NCBI GenBank assembly: GCA_026770585.1
Contig: MU647092.1
Coordinates: 61,006-76,391 of the forward strand
Direction: 5' to 3'
DNA: 15,386 bases
DNA from: Baffinella frigidus
Taxonomy: Eukaryota; Cryptophyceae; Cryptomonadales; Baffinellaceae
Position numbers and translations under genes: made by a program. The notes beneath the pieces were generated by a model that saw only the letters and a list, made by a program, of their open reading frames with translations, ran no database searches and had not been told where the DNA came from. Shown in pieces: positions 10,060 through 13,000 of this stretch. How positions within the stretch are numbered: position 1 is the stretch's first letter; each line of letters opens with the position of its first letter.

Positions 10060-13000
10060 CGCTCTCTCGCTCTTGCTTTCTCGCTCTCTCCCTCTCCCTC
10101 TCTCCCTCTCTCTCCCTCTCCCTCTCTCTCCCTCTCTTTCTCTCCCTCCCTCCCTCTCTCCCTCTCCCTCTCTCCCTCTCTCTCTCCCTCGCTCTCCCTC
10201 TGTCCCTCTCTCTCTCCCTCTCGCTCCCTCGCTCACCCGCTCTCTCTTCCTCCCCCGCTCTTCCCCCCATCGGCACGGCGGCAAGAACCTGTCCCTAAAC
10301 CCCGCACCCTCAACTCTCTTTTCTGAAACCAGAATTTCTTACTACAAACCCGGACGGGGGGGCAGCTACAACCTCTTTTTAGAGGTTGACTGAACCGGGC
10401 AGGTTTTGTACCAGAACGGTCACTAAATCGGGAAGGATTAGTACCACGAAAGCCTCAAATTAGGCAACTATCGCGGGGCTCGTAACCTGACTCTCGGCAG
10501 GAAAAGTTCCGCATAACCTTCTTATACCACGGCAGGTCATGAGTCATAATTTCAGGGCGCAACGGTCCGTTTCGTGGTACTCAATGGTAGAGCGCTGTGC
10601 AGAGAAGTTGGCCACCGAAAAATGAGAAAATGAGGAAATTGGAGCCATTTTGTCCACTTGTGAGAAAATCGTGGTACTAAATTTCTCAAAAATTGACAAA
10701 ATGGCTCCAATTTCTCGGTTTTCCATTATTTCCCGTTGCCAACTTCTCTGCACAGCGCTCTAGGACAGGCACCTGCGCAGGTTTGGTGTATATTCAGGCT
10801 CAGAGGATGTTCATGTTGGCCTTTCATAGCAGTAACTTTACAATATAGAGCCTCAAGATACACCGAAATCCCGGCGACACGCAACTCCGCGTCCTTTCCA
10901 CGTCCGGTCCGAATACAATTTTTTTGGATCCGGCTACAAAATTTAAAAAAGTCTTCCAACTAACATTCTCACAAATGACCTGGCGTGGTCTCCTCATAGC
11001 CTTGTAATATCAAATAAAGGACGTTTTACACGCGCAGGTACGTGTGGAACTACTTCCAATTCATCGAATGGCTCCAGCGACAGTCCCCGACGGATCTCTC
11101 CGCCCCGCAGATGACTGTCTTCGCCTGTCTCAAGGTCCTCATCACGCCTTTTATCCGACCCCTACGTTCTTTAGATGGGCGATTTTACTACATGCAATCT
11201 GTAGATGGACGTGTGGCGGGGTCGGAACCCGAGATATGTACACCCCGGAACTTAGGTGACTGCCTTGCTCCGTCTTTTCTCCCGCACCACCTCTCCGCCC
11301 AGATGACTGTCTTCGCCTGCCGTAAGGACCGCCTCAGGCCCGCCTCAGGACTGACGGGCCCGCCTCAGGATTGACGGACCCGCCTCAGGACTGACGGGGC
11401 CGCCTCGGTACTAAGAGGCTCGCCTCAGGACTGACGGGCCCGCCTCGGTACTGACGGGCCCGCCTTGGGGCTGACGGGCCAGCCTCGGTACTAAGAGGCC
11501 CGTCTCAGGACTGACGGGCCCGCCTCGGGACTGACGGGCCCGCCTCGGGACTGAGAGGTGGGGCCTTCGTCGCAAAGGCCGAATCCGGGCGCTCAACAAC
11601 TGTTTGACTCAAAACGGGTCCGAAACGCTCGAAAGCCGTCTCTGGGCGGTGCAGGTTTTGTACGTTGCGACGCAGCCTTTCCACGGCCTATGCCTTTCCA
11701 TGCGGGTTGACTTCAGCGAAAACTCTCGGGAGGCTGTTCCATGATCACTCCCCAGTCTTGAGTGCGTGGGTTGGGGCAGATCGCTTCCTACAGGGTGTTA
11801 CTCGACATAAAGGACACGGGGGTCTTCGTCGCGAAGCAGCCTGGGTATAAGTACAATGGGTGTGGCTGTGTGGACACAGTCCATCCGGGTTTCCGGCCTC
11901 GGCTCTTAAAACGTGCTCAGTTGGCGCGGCAGCGGTCTGAACCAAATCTCATAGGAAAACGGTTTTAATTTAAAACTTTCGATTCAATGAAAATTACTAC
12001 ACGAATTCTTTAATATTACTAGTAAACCTCATTATGCGTAGTAAATTTCATTGCCAGAAAGTTTTAAATTAAAACCGTTTTCGTTTGAAATCGCGCCCAT
12101 CAGGAGGACCGGGCGGACTTCCTCCCGCTGGGGGTGTTCGGCGCCAGGAGCTCCAGCCGCGACTGTTTTGACTAAGTTTCGGCTTCCGTGGTACTAACCT
12201 CTGGGCGCATACCAACTTTTTGGTCCGAAACGCTCGACATTCGTCTCCGGGCGGTGAATTTTGCCGGGGTCTGAATTTCTCGGCGGTTCTCAGGAAGACC
12301 GGACGGACTTCCTCCCGCTGGGGGTGTTCGTCGCGAAGCAACGCCAGGAGCTTCAAGAGCCGAAAAAGGACGAGGATGTTCTCAACGTAACCCCCAACCT
12401 CCAAAACTCAGAGCGTGAACCCTGAAGCATTCACGCTGAAGACTGAGCGCTAAGAACAGTAAGGTTCAGCGTTTTTGATAGCGGCGCCAGGGGCTCTAGG
12501 AGCCGAAAAAGGACGAGGATGTTCTCAACGCAACCCTCAACCCTAAAACCTAAAACCTAAACCCTAAACCTAAAACCCTAAACCTAAAACCCTAAACCCT
12601 AAACCCTAAACCCTAAACCCTAAACCCTAAACCCTAAACCCTAAACCAGCTCATCTTGAACCCTAGACCCTCCACTCTGAATCCTAAACAAACCTCTAAG
12701 CCCCAAATTATAAACCCTAAACCGTAAATTTTCAACTACCCTCGACCATAAACCATATCATCCTCAACCCGGAATCCCCATCTTCTGACCCCTAAACCCC
12801 AAACCTTTGCCCCAAAACCCTAAACCACAAACCACAAACCACAAAACACAAACCACAAACCATAAACCACAAACCACAAACCAAAAAAACACAAACCAAA
12901 AAACACAAACCACAAAAAAAAAGACCAAAAATCACAAATCACAAACCACAAACCACAAACCACAAACCACAAACCACCAAAAACAAACCACAAACCCCCG

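Noticed and set aside
9937-10393. Overlapping Ser/Leu-rich and Arg/Glu-rich ORFs of 107-123 aa
   Set aside because: Translations of the CT/CCCT microsatellite on both strands; the real coding part is only exon 10 (9957-10017).
12069-12404. Minus-strand ORF of 111 aa
   Set aside because: It is the antisense shadow of exon 12 and its upstream echo.
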